From Acidobacteriota bacterium (GTDB taxonomy: Bacteria > Acidobacteriota > Holophagae > Acanthopleuribacterales > Acanthopleuribacteraceae): a stretch of DNA of 40,070 nt. The position numbers were made by a program, and so were the translations under genes. A model generated the notes under the pieces. It saw nothing but the letters and a program-made list of their open reading frames with translations. It ran no database searches and was not told the origin of the DNA. Below are positions 16,232-23,614 of this stretch, one piece after another (position 1 is the first letter of the stretch; each line of letters starts with the position of its first letter). The DNA lies in assembly GCA_030066195.1 (NCBI GenBank), contig JASJCB010000058.1, positions 1-40,070 on the forward strand. The letters are read 5' to 3'.

Positions 16232-18883
16232 TCAATTGAACAGGTAACGGATTCCGGTCGTGGCCCAGAAATCATAGGTTTGCGTTTGATGCAAGCGTGA
16301 ATAATCTCGCGAAGGCTTGCCCAGCCTCTTGACCTCGTCTTGATCCGTGAGGTTGTTGAGTTGTAACCAGAAGGCAAATCTACCGTTGAACCGGATGCTC
16401 AGCGAGGTGTCCAGGTGGATTTCCTTGTCCAACCAGACGTCGCGAAACTCGTTCCCGCTTAAGTCTTCCAACTGCGAACCCACATAGACCCCCGTGACCG
16501 CAAAGGAGAGGCCCCGCTCCGGGTTGTCGTAGCTCAAGGCCAGGTTCGCATTGTGTTCCGGGCTGTTGGACAGCGGCAGTTGCCGACCCTCGAAGGTACC
16601 CTCCGAATGGGTATAAGTGTAGTTGGCATAGAAGCCCAGCCATTTGGCAAAGGACGAGCGCAAATGTAAAAGCTTGCGGTTCCAAGCGATTTCGAACCCG
16701 GATATATCGGCGCCGTCGCCGTTGACGGGCATGCCGACCACGTAGTCGATGCCGTCGATTTGCTCGATAAACGTGGTCCCGGCCAGGGGCGCCTCCAACT
16801 TTTTGTAAAAGGCGCCGGCGCTGAACAATCCCAGGTAGCGAGAGTAACGTGCGAAGAACAGGTCGACGCCTTCGGCCGTGGTCGGCTCCAACTCGGGGTT
16901 CCCGCGATCGATTGTCCGATCCTCCTCATCGATGACATTGCGGGGGACCAGGGCAGAGTATTCGGGTCGGCTCAAGCCGGTGGTCAGGGCCAACCTCAGA
17001 TTGGTGTCCGGATCCAGGTGATAGGTAATATGCGCGGAAGGCAGAAAGTTGCTGTAGCTGTCATCCGACGGCTCGGGGGCCGTTTGGTGACTGTATTCGT
17101 GTTGGGTAACCTCGAAGCGGGCCCCGAACAAGACGGACCATTTATCACCCACATCCAGATCGACCAGGGCATAAGCGGCCGTCACGTCTTCGCTTGCATC
17201 GTAATTCCGCGCCGTCCGGCCCAAATCTTCCTCGAAGGGCTCGAGCGGCAAATCGCCTACCAGCGGATCGGTGTACTTCACGTCTTCATAGGCGTATTGT
17301 CCCCCGTCCAGCAAGATATCCGCGTCGTCCTCGCGGCCGGTATTGAACCTCCGCGCGCTGTGCGACCGGTTCTTACTCAACCACTTGGCGCCCATCTTCA
17401 GGATACCGGCGCGACTGCCGTAGAAAGGGACGGTCACATTTAGGGTACCGGCAACGTCTTTGTCCTTGGTGAGGATATTGTCGTACCTGAGCCTTCTGAG
17501 GTTCAGGGGATCGAGGCCCGGGAAGGCGTCCAACCCGGTGAGTTCGAAGAGTTCCTCGCCCTCCAGGTTATCGTAGGGGTTGGAGCGCCGGTAGCTCCAA
17601 TAAGTCCTGTCGGGCAGTTCCTCTTCCGCTTCCACGCCGAACAGGGTGTAATCCAGCGCGATATTGCCCAACTGGTGATCACCGCCTACCTCCATCATGT
17701 TGAGGCGCTGGTCTTCCCGGCGGTTGCGGGTTTCCCGTTCCTCTCGGTTTCTGGTGAAGGTGTATTCGGTTTCGCGGCGGATTTCATCGTCCAGGTAGGT
17801 ATTGTGGTTGAGAACCGCGTGCCATCGATGGGCCGCGCTGTGCCGGTAGTCCATGTGAAGCGTCCCCCCGAAACGAGTCCGCCTGACGTCATAATCCGAC
17901 CACTTGTTCCTTTGCAGTTCGCGGCCCGTGTCTTCGGTATAGGTGTACTCCTGAAGAATGGAGCCTCGATCCGTCTTGTAGTAACTGCCCGAGGCCAGAA
18001 CCCCCAACTTGTTGTCCAGGAATCGCTTGCCGGCCTCTGCCGTGTAATTTTGGATACCCCTGCCGTAAGTGCGGAATTCCGACTTCTGCCGGTTCATACC
18101 GCCCGCGGTCATAAAACTGAAGCTTGGTTTTTCTCCGGCTTGCTTCAGTTCAAAATCGACCGTTCCTCCAAGGGCGTCGCCGTCCATATCCGGGGTGAGC
18201 GCCTTGGTAACCACGATCGATTCCATCAAGTCAGCCTGCAGCAGATCCAGGCCCACGGCGCGACCGGCATCCGGGTCCGGGCTGGGAACGCGATGACCGT
18301 TCAAGGTGACGGCGTTGTATTGCTGGGGCATCCCTCGAATCTGGACCATTTCACCCTCGCCCTGATCGCGGGTAATGGAAAGACCTGGGATGCGCTGGAC
18401 AGCCTCGGCCCCGTTGCGATCGGGGAAACTGCTGAACTGTTCCGCCGACACCACGTTCTTGATATTCGGCGCATTTTTCTGTGTTTGCAAAGCTCTGGCC
18501 TGGCCCCGCGTCATTTCCCCATAAACCACCACCTTCTCGACCAGGGAACCGTCCGCTTTCATTTCAAAATCAACCCGGGTCGTTTCTTCGGGTTTGACGG
18601 TGATTTTTCGGGATATTTCCCGGTAACCCAGGTAGGTTACAACGAGCGTGTAGCTGCCGGAAGGCACCCTTGTCAACTGGTATCTTCCCCTGCTGTCCGT
18701 GGCGGTATGCAGGGCGGTTCCGGTGATCGATACGGCCGCCTGGTGTAAGGGCGATTCGATCCCTGACGTCACTACTTTCCCCGTGACGCTTCCGGTCTGG
18801 GCATAGGCCCAATGAGGCGAGAGCCACCAACAAGCCAAAAACAAGCCCGCAACGGCAGGAACCCTTGCAAAAATCTTCTCCAT
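16232..18883 (-). CDS. TonB-dependent outer-membrane receptor (TIGR01782-like)
   Basis: This 883-residue gated beta-barrel imports a ligand across the outer membrane with energy from TonB. ATG 18881-18883 has AGGAGG 5 bases upstream. A signal peptide ends at AYA (residue 28). Residues 30-110 form a carboxypeptidase-regulatory-like Ig domain (GSVTGKVVTSG, SGSYTLVVTYLGYREI). EKVVVYGE (116-123) is a possible TonB box. The plug (about 137-248) has IKNVVSAEQFSSFPDRNGAE, PGLSITRDQGEGEMVQIRGM and LNGHRVPSPDPDAGRAVGLD, the signature of the TonB-Xanth-Caul subfamily often tied to carbohydrate uptake. The barrel runs to the C-terminus FWATTGIRYLFN. No SusD-like protein, sugar hydrolase or siderophore gene adjoins it. 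Instead it heads an operon with three sensor kinases and a receiver, which suggests that ligand import and ligand sensing are coupled. The substrate is unknown. Confidence 0.94.
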   Translation of the reverse strand: MEKIFARVPAVAGLFLACWWLSPHWAYAQTGSVTGKVVTSGIESPLHQAAVSITGTALHTATDSRGRYQLTRVPSGSYTLVVTYLGYREISRKITVKPEETTRVDFEMKADGSLVEKVVVYGEMTRGQARALQTQKNAPNIKNVVSAEQFSSFPDRNGAEAVQRIPGLSITRDQGEGEMVQIRGMPQQYNAVTLNGHRVPSPDPDAGRAVGLDLLQADLMESIVVTKALTPDMDGDALGGTVDFELKQAGEKPSFSFMTAGGMNRQKSEFRTYGRGIQNYTAEAGKRFLDNKLGVLASGSYYKTDRGSILQEYTYTEDTGRELQRNKWSDYDVRRTRFGGTLHMDYRHSAAHRWHAVLNHNTYLDDEIRRETEYTFTRNREERETRNRREDQRLNMMEVGGDHQLGNIALDYTLFGVEAEEELPDRTYWSYRRSNPYDNLEGEELFELTGLDAFPGLDPLNLRRLRYDNILTKDKDVAGTLNVTVPFYGSRAGILKMGAKWLSKNRSHSARRFNTGREDDADILLDGGQYAYEDVKYTDPLVGDLPLEPFEEDLGRTARNYDASEDVTAAYALVDLDVGDKWSVLFGARFEVTQHEYSHQTAPEPSDDSYSNFLPSAHITYHLDPDTNLRLALTTGLSRPEYSALVPRNVIDEEDRTIDRGNPELEPTTAEGVDLFFARYSRYLGLFSAGAFYKKLEAPLAGTTFIEQIDGIDYVVGMPVNGDGADISGFEIAWNRKLLHLRSSFAKWLGFYANYTYTHSEGTFEGRQLPLSNSPEHNANLALSYDNPERGLSFAVTGVYVGSQLEDLSGNEFRDVWLDKEIHLDTSLSIRFNGRFAFWLQLNNLTDQDEVKRLGKPSRDYSRLHQTQTYDFWATTGIRYLFN

Positions 18884-19468
18884 GTCGTCCTCCTGAACTT
18901 CCTAATCAGTGTGCGCTGTGGGCGTACCTCTCGGTCGGAGGTGACCATGTGTTGCCGGCAGGATGAGGTCATATACCGGAAACTAAGGGACTTAAAGGAT
19001 CGGAATCGGCCCGGATCATACCATGCACCCCTTTTTCCCCAGGACCGAAATCTTCGTCCTTGGTATAGAATCGGTAATTCATGACAAATACTGATTAAAA
19101 ACCTATACTTTTTTTACAGTCCCAATATACACCATCACTGGAAAGACTTAAATCTGCCACCTTTTTCCGGCAGAGACCCAAACCCATAAAGGCCTGTCTA
19201 TTACATAGAGTCGATTAAAAACCACCAAGTCTTAAAAAAATATGCTCCCATCCTTCCCAGATAGGGTTATTCTTATACTCCCGGACACTTCCTCAAATCG
19301 CGAACAGATAATCTGAAGATGTATCTAACTATGAAAAAATGATTTTAAGACCATGCCAAGACAATTTGACGCAAAAATCAACTTGCAGAAATTCTGAAAA
19401 GGCAAAAATTCTTTCCTTTAGCCACTTATGATGACGAAAATCTTAACCGACACACCTTAAGGGGACAA
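18884..19468. other. divergent regulatory region between receptor operon and REC-kinase
   Basis: These 585 bases have no credible gene. The 19080-19460 part is strongly AT-rich. GATTAAAAACC occurs twice in the same orientation (19093-19103 and 19213-19223). The region must hold promoters for both the receptor operon (minus) and the REC-histidine kinase (plus). For the plus gene only a -35-like TTGACG at 19366-19371 is seen, without a clear -10; its ribosome site is AAGGGG at 19459-19464. Confidence 0.55.
19200..19228 (-). promoter_or_regulatory. candidate promoter for the receptor operon
   Basis: On the minus strand TTGGTG (19223-19228) is followed after 17 bases by TGTAAT (19200-19205), a 5/6 match to the -10 box. 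It implies a leader of about 310 bases before the receptor ATG. Weak -35; other promoters nearer the gene are possible. Confidence 0.3.
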
Positions 19469-20815
19469 ATGCTGAAAGAGACCATCCGCATACTTTTAGT
19501 AGAAGATCAGGAGGCTCATGCCGAGCTAATCAGCCTGGCTTTTGAGTCTCAAAATATTGAGGTTACGCTGACGGTGGCGTGTGACCTCCGCGCGGCTCGG
19601 GCCATCCTGGCCGAAACCTCCCCTCATCTGGTAATCACCGACTTTCTGCTTCCCGACGGCAAAGGGATCGACTTGTTGCCGGAGGTTAACGGCAGCCCTC
19701 GTTTTCCTCTTATCCTGATGACCAGCCATGGAGACGAGCAGGTGGCCGTCGAGGCCATGAAAGCGGGCGCCCTGGATTACATCGTCAAGTCGGAAACCTC
19801 TTTTTGGGAAATGCCTCGAACCTGTCAACGGGTATTGCGCGAATGGGAACACATCGTCATGCGCAGGCGGGCCGAGGAAAAGATCCGCAATCTCAATAAA
19901 AAACTCGAGCAGAGGGTCATGCAACGAACGGCCCAGCTCGAAGCCGCACAAAAAGAACTGGTTGAACAAGCACACCGGGCGGGCATGGCCGAAATAGCGG
20001 CAGATGTGCTGCACAACATCGGCAATATACTGAACAGCGTGATCGTCTCCGGCGAGTTGATCAGAAACAAGATCGAAGATTCCAAATTCAGCCGGGCCTT
20101 CAAGAGATCCAATGAGTTCCTGCAGACCAATATGGACTCCCTCGATGTCAAAAGCGACCTGATCAAGAAACTGCTCCAGTATTATCTGAAAATGTACCAA
20201 TTGTTTGAAAGGGATAACCAGTTCCTTTCCAAGAATACGGAGAGCCTGTTGATCAAAATCAATACCATCAGGGATATTGTTCTCGATCAGCAGAACCATG
20301 CCTACGGCAAGAACTACGATGATATGACCAGCCTTTCGGAAATCATCGAGATTTGTCTGGACGTGGAGAAGAGTTCCCTGGACATGAACCGGGTTACCGT
20401 TCAAAAGAAGATCGCCGTCTCGCCCCTTCTGAAACTCCACAAATCGAAACTGATTCACGTCATCGTCAACCTTTTGAAGAATGCGCAGGACGCCATGCTC
20501 CACCTGGAGCCGGAGCGGAGAAACCTGGCGATCAACCTTGAAAAGACCGATGACAACGTGATCGTCAGCTTCACTGACAGCGGCTCCGGCATTTCCCCCC
20601 AAAACATGACCCGCATTTTCTCTCATGGGTTCACCACCAAAAGCAACGGCAACGGTTTCGGCCTGCACAGCTGCGCCATTTACATGAACGATATGGGTGG
20701 TTCCATCAGTGTCGAAAGTGAGGGCCGGGGGCAAGGAGCGACCTTTATCCTCAAATTCCCCCTGGTTGATCTACAAGGCAGTACCAAGCCGGAGAAAGTC
20801 TCCTTGCAGCAATAA
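19469..20815 (+). CDS. receiver-histidine kinase (REC, coiled coil, HATPase)
   Basis: This cytoplasmic signalling protein has 448 residues and no membrane segment. ATG 19469 has AAGGGG with a 4-base spacer. The N-terminal REC domain (about 6-125) has acidic VEDQEAHAEL, phospho-acceptor Asp58 in LVITDFLLPDGKGIDLL, Thr85 and Lys107. A charged coiled coil follows (about 130-170). The dimerisation domain has the atypical H-box GMAEIAADVLHNIGNILNSV with His182, known from a soluble kinase subfamily that uses VLHNIGN in place of SHDLK. The long helical linker (195-290) leads to an ATPase domain with LLKNAQDAM (Asn338), DSGSGIS (370-376) and GNGFGLHS. It is transcribed away from the receptor-kinase operon and shares its regulatory region. 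Its REC could accept phosphate from one of the three propeller kinases and gate its own kinase. No DNA-binding output is present. Confidence 0.92.
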   Translation: MLKETIRILLVEDQEAHAELISLAFESQNIEVTLTVACDLRAARAILAETSPHLVITDFLLPDGKGIDLLPEVNGSPRFPLILMTSHGDEQVAVEAMKAGALDYIVKSETSFWEMPRTCQRVLREWEHIVMRRRAEEKIRNLNKKLEQRVMQRTAQLEAAQKELVEQAHRAGMAEIAADVLHNIGNILNSVIVSGELIRNKIEDSKFSRAFKRSNEFLQTNMDSLDVKSDLIKKLLQYYLKMYQLFERDNQFLSKNTESLLIKINTIRDIVLDQQNHAYGKNYDDMTSLSEIIEICLDVEKSSLDMNRVTVQKKIAVSPLLKLHKSKLIHVIVNLLKNAQDAMLHLEPERRNLAINLEKTDDNVIVSFTDSGSGISPQNMTRIFSHGFTTKSNGNGFGLHSCAIYMNDMGGSISVESEGRGQGATFILKFPLVDLQGSTKPEKVSLQQ

Positions 20816-20867
20816 TAGGAAGTCCGGGACTCGTCAGGGAAAACCATGCCGGTTCGGTATATGGGTC

Positions 20868-21060
20868 GGCCTTATTGCACCCGGGCGCTCGTTGGGATTG
20901 CTGACCACCATGGCGCCGTTGTCGGCCACCGCAAAATAGCGGGCCCAGTAGACGCCGTGTTCGGCCAAATCGATACGAAGGGAAGGTCACTGCCCAAGGC
21001 CGGAAAAAGTAGCAACAGCAAGCAATGCCTCCAAGCAAGCGCGGCGGTTATGGGTCAGGA
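20868..21060 (-). pseudogene. possible remnant of a small exported protein gene
   Basis: One minus-strand frame reads THNRRACLEALLAVATFSGLG, stops, then continues in the same frame as IDLAEHGVYWARYFAVADN followed by GAMVVSNPNERPGA before another stop. The first piece resembles a twin-arginine-like export signal and the second looks protein-like, but there is no start codon in a sensible place and a TGA separates them. It may be a decayed gene or chance. I do not recognise the family. Confidence 0.25.
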
Positions 21061-21157
21061 GGCATTACAGGCGATTTTCTGCCGTCTTGTCGTTTCACAA
21101 CCTGAAGAATCGTTAACCGGCAAGGGCTTTGGTGATATATCAACTTGAGTCGGAAGC

Positions 21158-21412
21158 CTATGTGCAGTTCTGCATGACGGCTACCTACTCAGTAGGTAGG
21201 CTATGTGCAGTTCTGCATGACGGCTACTTACTCAGCAGGTAGGCTATTTGCAGTTCTGCATGACGGCTACTTACTCAGCAGGTAGGCTTGCAGCTTTGCA
21301 TGACGGCTACCTACTCGGCAGGTAGGCTATGTGCAGCCTTGCATGACGGCTACTTACTCAGTGGGTAGGCTATGTGCAGCCTTGCATGACGACTATTCAT
21401 TCAGTGGTTAGG
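21158..21412. repeat. six tandem copies of a 43-bp unit with internal dyads
   Basis: Units start at 21158, 21201, 21244, 21287, 21327 and 21370, with lengths 43, 43, 43, 40, 43 and 43. Each begins CTATGTGCAG (variants in units 3 and 4), then TGCATGACGGCTAC, and ends in GTAGG or GTTAGG. Two small inverted repeats recur per unit: TGCA-4 nt-TGCA, where the 4-base loop varies (GTTC, GCTT, GCCT) while the arms are kept, and CTACCTAC-TCA-GTAGGTAG, perfect in unit 1 (21181-21199) and imperfect later. Unit 6 is the most decayed. There are no spacers between units, so this is a minisatellite-like array rather than CRISPR. If transcribed it would form a row of hairpins. Confidence 0.93.
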
Positions 21413-21477
21413 TTAAGGACAACGTCGGCTGCCCCTTATTTCTTCAGGCACGGTTAACGTGGTTGCCGGTCGTTCCG

Positions 21478-21510
21478 CCGGGGAGCATGCGGCACGCCCC
21501 CCGGGGTTTT
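21478..21510 (+). terminator. terminator-like hairpin downstream of the repeat array
   Basis: CCGGGG and CCCCGG arms, extended inward with mismatches (GGGGAGC / GCGCCCC-type pairing), are followed on the plus strand by GGTTTT. It lies between convergent genes. It would stop plus-strand transcription that has passed through the repeat array; the short T run makes it moderate. Confidence 0.5.
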
Positions 21511-21523
21511 GCCTATACTCGGC

Positions 21524-22081
21524 TTAATCGTCGGCCAGGTCCTCGCCCAACGCGGCTTTTTGAAGCAGGGTCAGTTCGGCTTCCACGTTCAGCAAATCGA
21601 AGTCGCAGCCGAGGGCAACCGGCGTCTCGCCGCCCACGTCGAACTTCAGGTATTGCACCGAGGACAACCGGGTTTCACCCACCTGGCGCGCGTCGTATTT
21701 GGCGCGTACCTTGGAGCCGTCCGGCAGCTTGGCGTAGAGATGTTCGGGCACCGGCAGCCATTGGGTCAGCTTTTCGGCGCGCTCTTGCTCGGATTCGATC
21801 TCGATGAGCAGGGTACAGCCCAGTTCCCCGGTTTTGCCCAGCAGTTCGTTGTAGGTATCCAACTCGTGCAGGATGTCGGCTTCTTTGACGATCTGTTCCG
21901 TACGCATCATCTCTTGAACCTGATAGCGCACCGTGTCGCGGTTTTCGAAGAGGAAGGTGAGGTAGGAACCCACGTGGATCCGACGCGGTTGCTTGATCTC
22001 CAGAGCAGAGGCGCGCGTTTGGTCACGGTCCTCTTCATAGGTCTGGTAGTCGACGATCTCATGACGTAATACAGGTCTCAT
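21524..22081 (-). CDS. DUF3501 family protein
   Basis: This 185-residue cytoplasmic protein belongs to DUF3501, whose biochemical role is not known. Recognition rests on RRIHVGSYLTFLFENRDTVRYQVQEMMR (given here as residues 34-61), which is the family core, and LHELDTYNELLGKTGELGCTLLIEIES (about 72-98) followed by ER at about 100. The ATG at 22079-22081 is 3 bases after the stop of the Fe-S protein gene, with GGAG in the end of that gene, so the two are translationally coupled. It ends the operon rubrerythrin, Fe-S protein, DUF3501. The same three gene types are often neighbours in other bacteria, which implies a joint function in peroxide or redox metabolism. No signal peptide, membrane segment or metal motif is seen. 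Confidence 0.88.
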   Translation of the reverse strand: MRPVLRHEIVDYQTYEEDRDQTRASALEIKQPRRIHVGSYLTFLFENRDTVRYQVQEMMRTEQIVKEADILHELDTYNELLGKTGELGCTLLIEIESEQERAEKLTQWLPVPEHLYAKLPDGSKVRAKYDARQVGETRLSSVQYLKFDVGGETPVALGCDFDLLNVEAELTLLQKAALGEDLADD

Positions 22082-22084
22082 AGG

Positions 22085-23446
22085 TTACTGCTCCGATTTT
22101 TCGTTTTCGATTTTCTGCCGGAAGCCGTCCTCGCGGTAGGCGCGGGCCAGGACGGTCATGGGGTGCATGGGCTTGCGTCCGGCATGTTGCTGGAACTGGA
22201 TGGCGGCAAGGGGGCAATCGGTCACCCAGACCTCGGCGTTTTCGTTTTTCTTCATGCCGTCGAAGGCCTTTTTACCGATGCGCTGAGACGGCTCGAAGCC
22301 GTCAACCTTCATGGCGTAGGTGCCGTCGTGTCCACAGCATTCCATGGTGGGTTTGGGTTTGACGCCGGGAATCTTGCGCAGGATATCGCGGCCCTTGAAA
22401 CCGACCGCCTGGGCGCGCAGGTGGCAAGGCGCGTGGTAGGAGACCTCGGCGCCGGGCGTGCTCTTGAAGTCGGTATTGAAGCGATCCTCGTTGCGGATGG
22501 ACCACAAAAATTCGGAGGGATCGCGGATGGCCTCGGCAATCTTTTTGGCCTTTTCCCGCAGTTCCACGGGTAGTAATTCTTCGTACTCGCGACGCATCAT
22601 CATGGAGCAGGTGGGGTTGACGGCCAGGATCTTGGCGCCCCGGTCGACATAGGGCATCATGAGGTCGATGTTGTGTTGCGCATTGGCGCGAACCGTGTCC
22701 AGGTCGCCGTGTTCCCAACTGGGCATGCCGCAGCATTTCAGGCCCTTGACACAGGTCACCGTCACGCCGTTGCGCTCCAGCACCTCCACCGCGTCGCGGC
22801 CGATTTGGGGTTCGTTGTTCTGCACGTAGCAGGTTTGAAACAAAACCACCTCGGCGCCGTCCTCGGGGCCTTGAATTTTGCCCGCCTGACCGGCCCATTT
22901 CTCGAAGGTGGTGCCGGCGAAGTCCGGGAGTAGTTTGTCGCGGTGAACGCCGAGCATCTTCTCCATAAACCAGCGGTGAAGCTTGTTGCGGTTCATCTTG
23001 TTGGCCAGGCCGAAACTTGCGCGCGCCGCCTTGCCGGCGCCGTCCGGGTTGGCCAACACCTTGTCGCGGAACCTGCTGCCCTGCTTCTTGTGCCGCTGGG
23101 CGTGGTAGCGGTGCACCAATTTCGGGAAGTCCAGTTGGAACTCGTGGTTCTCTCGCGGGGTGTAGGGGCACTGTACGTCGCACAGCTTGCACTGGAAACA
23201 CTGGTCCATGACGGTCTCGGTTTCCTCGGCTGTCAGTTTGGTGACGTCGCCGTCGTGGCGGTCGTCGATGAATTTGAATAAGGATGGGAAGCTGTCACAG
23301 TACTTGAAACACATGCGGCAGCCGTGGCAAATTTCAAAGGCCCTGGTCACTTCTTTCTGCAGCGCACCGGCATCCCAGTACTTGTCCTCGGTAGGATCGT
23401 AGGTCAGGCCGTCGGAGGGCATATAGGAAATATTGGTATTGGACAT
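22085..23446 (-). CDS. CCG-domain iron-sulfur oxidoreductase (HdrD/GlpC-like)
   Basis: This predicted electron-transfer protein has 453 residues. The start at ATG 23444-23446 (MSNTNISYMP) has GGGGAG 4 bases upstream; the frame extends further up but without a ribosome site. Two ferredoxin-type 4Fe-4S motifs are complete: Cys40, 43, 46, 50 in CHGCRMCFKYC and Cys83, 86, 89, 93 in CFQCKLCDVQCP. Two cysteine-rich CCG domains follow: Cys206, KCCGMPSWEHG (238-240) and NPTC (280), then HAPCHL (341), ECCGHDG (370-372) and DCPLA (411). This layout matches GlpC, LutA/GlcF and heterodisulfide reductase subunit D, where CCG domains bind a 4Fe-4S or non-cubane cluster and pass electrons between a dehydrogenase and quinone or disulfide. 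No flavoprotein partner is adjacent. The likely redox partner is the rubrerythrin encoded upstream; this is inferred from the operon. Confidence 0.92.
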   Translation of the reverse strand: MSNTNISYMPSDGLTYDPTEDKYWDAGALQKEVTRAFEICHGCRMCFKYCDSFPSLFKFIDDRHDGDVTKLTAEETETVMDQCFQCKLCDVQCPYTPRENHEFQLDFPKLVHRYHAQRHKKQGSRFRDKVLANPDGAGKAARASFGLANKMNRNKLHRWFMEKMLGVHRDKLLPDFAGTTFEKWAGQAGKIQGPEDGAEVVLFQTCYVQNNEPQIGRDAVEVLERNGVTVTCVKGLKCCGMPSWEHGDLDTVRANAQHNIDLMMPYVDRGAKILAVNPTCSMMMRREYEELLPVELREKAKKIAEAIRDPSEFLWSIRNEDRFNTDFKSTPGAEVSYHAPCHLRAQAVGFKGRDILRKIPGVKPKPTMECCGHDGTYAMKVDGFEPSQRIGKKAFDGMKKNENAEVWVTDCPLAAIQFQQHAGRKPMHPMTVLARAYREDGFRQKIENEKSEQ

Positions 23447-23579
23447 AGTTCTCCCCGGTATTGGATTCCCGTTGAAACGGGAGCTGGGACGGATACAAGT
23501 TGGACGTTCCCGTAAAGCAGGCAAAGCCCGAACGCAACTTGTCTCTCCGCCTGATATGCGGGATGCGTGAACGAAGGGT

Positions 23580-23603
23580 GTCGGGCGACAAACGCCGCCC
23601 GAC
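23580..23603 (-). promoter_or_regulatory. intercistronic hairpin after rubrerythrin gene
   Basis: GTCGGGCG and CGCCCGAC form a perfect 8-bp stem with an 8-base loop, 11 bases after the rubrerythrin stop. No T run follows on the minus strand. It probably protects the upstream message or partly terminates, so that rubrerythrin is made in excess over the two downstream proteins. Confidence 0.5.
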
Positions 23604-23614
23604 CGGGACCGTGA

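Larger units (their letters stand above)
20816..21523. other. 708-base gene-poor region between convergent genes
   Basis: The region separates the REC-kinase (plus) from the DUF3501 gene (minus). It contains, left to right, a possible degraded coding remnant on the minus strand (about 20868-21060), six tandem 43-bp units (21158-21412) and a plus-strand terminator-like hairpin (21478-21510). No intact gene is supported. Confidence 0.7.

Noticed and set aside
5943..18883. Bacteroidetes-type polysaccharide utilisation locus
   Set aside because: No SusD, no glycoside hydrolase, and the kinases lack the fused REC-AraC part of hybrid two-component systems; the receptor belongs to another TonB-receptor subfamily.
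19526..20734. 402-codon open frame on the minus strand opposite the REC-kinase
   Set aside because: The plus-strand protein shows full REC and kinase motifs with a good ribosome site; the minus frame has no recognisable feature.
21158..21412. CRISPR array
   Set aside because: The 43-bp units follow each other directly, with no unique spacers between identical repeats, and no cas gene is present.
22302..23201. 299-codon minus-strand frame inside the Fe-S protein gene
   Set aside because: Very rich in Arg, Pro and Gly, typical of an out-of-frame reading of a GC-rich gene; the other frame has all cluster-binding cysteines.
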